6,511 nt of DNA, taken from contig PQAI01000105.1 in assembly GCA_003105245.1 (NCBI GenBank), forward strand, positions 5,358 through 11,868, read 5' to 3'. The notes beneath the pieces were generated by a model. That model saw only the letters and a list, made by a program, of their open reading frames with translations, was not told the DNA's origin and did not search any database. The position numbers and the translations under genes were made by a program. Positions 6,103 through 6,511 of this stretch are shown piece after piece (the stretch's first letter is position 1; the number at the start of each line of letters is the position of its first letter). The DNA is from Betaproteobacteria bacterium. GTDB lineage: Bacteria > Pseudomonadota > Gammaproteobacteria > Burkholderiales > Usitatibacteraceae.

Positions 6103-6140
6103 GTACCTGGTACCGGTACCAGGTACAGGTACCAGGTACC
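6102..6140. repeat. GGTACC-based palindromic array in the gspC-gspD gap
   Basis: A 12-base unit, GGTACCAGGTAC, occurs three times: inverted at 6103-6114 (as GTACCTGGTACC), then direct at 6115-6126 and 6128-6139, with one base between the last two. The first two units form a perfect 24-bp palindrome centred between 6114 and 6115. GGTACC itself, also self-complementary, occurs five times in 39 bases (first bases 6102, 6109, 6115, 6128 and 6135). The array ends exactly at the last base of the gspC stop codon. On RNA it could fold into alternative hairpins, because unit 1 can pair with unit 2 or unit 3. No T run follows, so it is not a typical terminator. It looks like a dispersed intergenic repeat, but its family is not identified. 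Confidence 0.8.
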
Positions 6141-6511
6141 TAGGGATTGACGTTGTAGCTGAGCTGGACGGTGGCGGTGCCGCGCTGGATCTCGGCCTGG
6201 ATGAGGGAGGTGGTGGCGAACTGCTGGTACAGGCGCGCGAGGTCGCCGGCGGAGGCCACGGCCTGGCCGTTCACCTTCTTGATGACGTCGCCCGGCTGCA
6301 GGCCCAGGCGCGAGGCGAGGCTGCCCGGCGGGGCCTCGTCCAGGCGCACGCCCCCGCCCTGCGGCATGCCGATGCGTCCGAGGTAGGAAAGTTGTCCCGG
6401 GTCCTTGAGGGCCTCGTCGAGGTCCTTGCGCGAGAAGCTGAAGGCGTTGCTGCCCGAGCGCGACACCGCCAGCCGGAAGCCCGAGGCCTTGCCCGCCACG
6501 GTGCGCGGCAC
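6140..6511 (-). CDS. gspC: Type II secretion protein GspC, C-terminal PDZ part (5' end outside the window)
   Basis: Only the last 123-124 codons are present; the gene continues beyond the right edge, so no start is assigned. The visible part begins PRTVAGKASGFRLAVSRSG, then SRKDLDEALKDPGQLSYLGR, and ends in a PDZ domain at about residues 48-120: the APPGSLASRLGLQPGDVIKKVNGQAV stretch (with the hallmark GL-x-PGD-x-I-x-x-x-NG) followed by LARLYQQFATTSLIQAEIQR and a final beta strand VQLSYNV. This arrangement is that of GspC, the inner-membrane protein that spans the periplasm and binds the GspD N0 domain. The PDZ part is implicated in substrate recognition in studied systems (family knowledge). 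The N-terminal membrane segment and homology region cannot be checked here. Position directly before gspD supports the call. The TAG stop overlaps the first base of the GGTACC array. Confidence 0.9.
   Translation of the reverse strand: MPRTVAGKASGFRLAVSRSGSNAFSFSRKDLDEALKDPGQLSYLGRIGMPQGGGVRLDEAPPGSLASRLGLQPGDVIKKVNGQAVASAGDLARLYQQFATTSLIQAEIQRGTATVQLSYNVNP

Larger units (their letters stand above)
6027..6139. other. gspC-gspD intergenic region, 113 bp
   Basis: This is the largest non-coding gap in the window, taking GTG 6026 as the gspD start. It holds, in transcription order, the GGTACC array, a 13-bp palindrome, a GC-rich stretch with a weak imperfect stem (around 6076-6090), and the AT-richer gspD ribosome binding site. 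I see no convincing -35/-10 promoter, so gspD is probably transcribed from upstream of gspC. Confidence 0.6.

Overview
The window is a GC-rich stretch of a Gram-negative (diderm) chromosome. One minus-strand operon for the type II secretion system (T2SS, general secretory pathway) fills it. Protein style, strong codon bias and the kinds of intergenic palindromes suggest a proteobacterium, most likely a betaproteobacterium. The class is an inference; the sequence carries no rRNA or other direct taxonomic marker.

Read right to left, in the direction of transcription, the order is gspC (3' part only, 6511-6140), gspD secretin (6026-3996), gspE ATPase (3999-2485), gspF platform protein (2436-1222), gspG major pseudopilin (1157-720, or from 1220), gspH (748-275) and gspI (278-1, running off the left edge). 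This is the classic C-D-E-F-G-H-I order. The remaining genes of a complete system (J, K, L, M, N and a prepilin peptidase) are not in the window.

The proteins form one machine. GspD is the outer-membrane channel and GspC links it to the inner-membrane platform. GspE supplies ATP hydrolysis on the cytoplasmic face. GspF is the membrane platform that couples GspE to assembly of the pseudopilus, whose main subunit is GspG and whose tip includes GspH and GspI. The system exports folded proteins from the periplasm.

Junctions are of two kinds. D/E, G/H and H/I overlap (GTGA, 29 bp and ATGA), as expected for translational coupling. C/D, E/F and F/G are gaps, and each holds a different palindromic repeat: a GGTACC-based array, a REP-like hairpin, and a pair of 15-bp inverted repeats. 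The E/F hairpin supplies part of the gspF ribosome binding site. One arm of the F/G repeat encodes the first residues of the GspG leader peptide. These repeats are the most unusual content. No new protein system was found, and no promoter, intrinsic terminator, tRNA, rRNA, CRISPR array or transposase gene was seen. The plus strand carries only antisense shadow frames.
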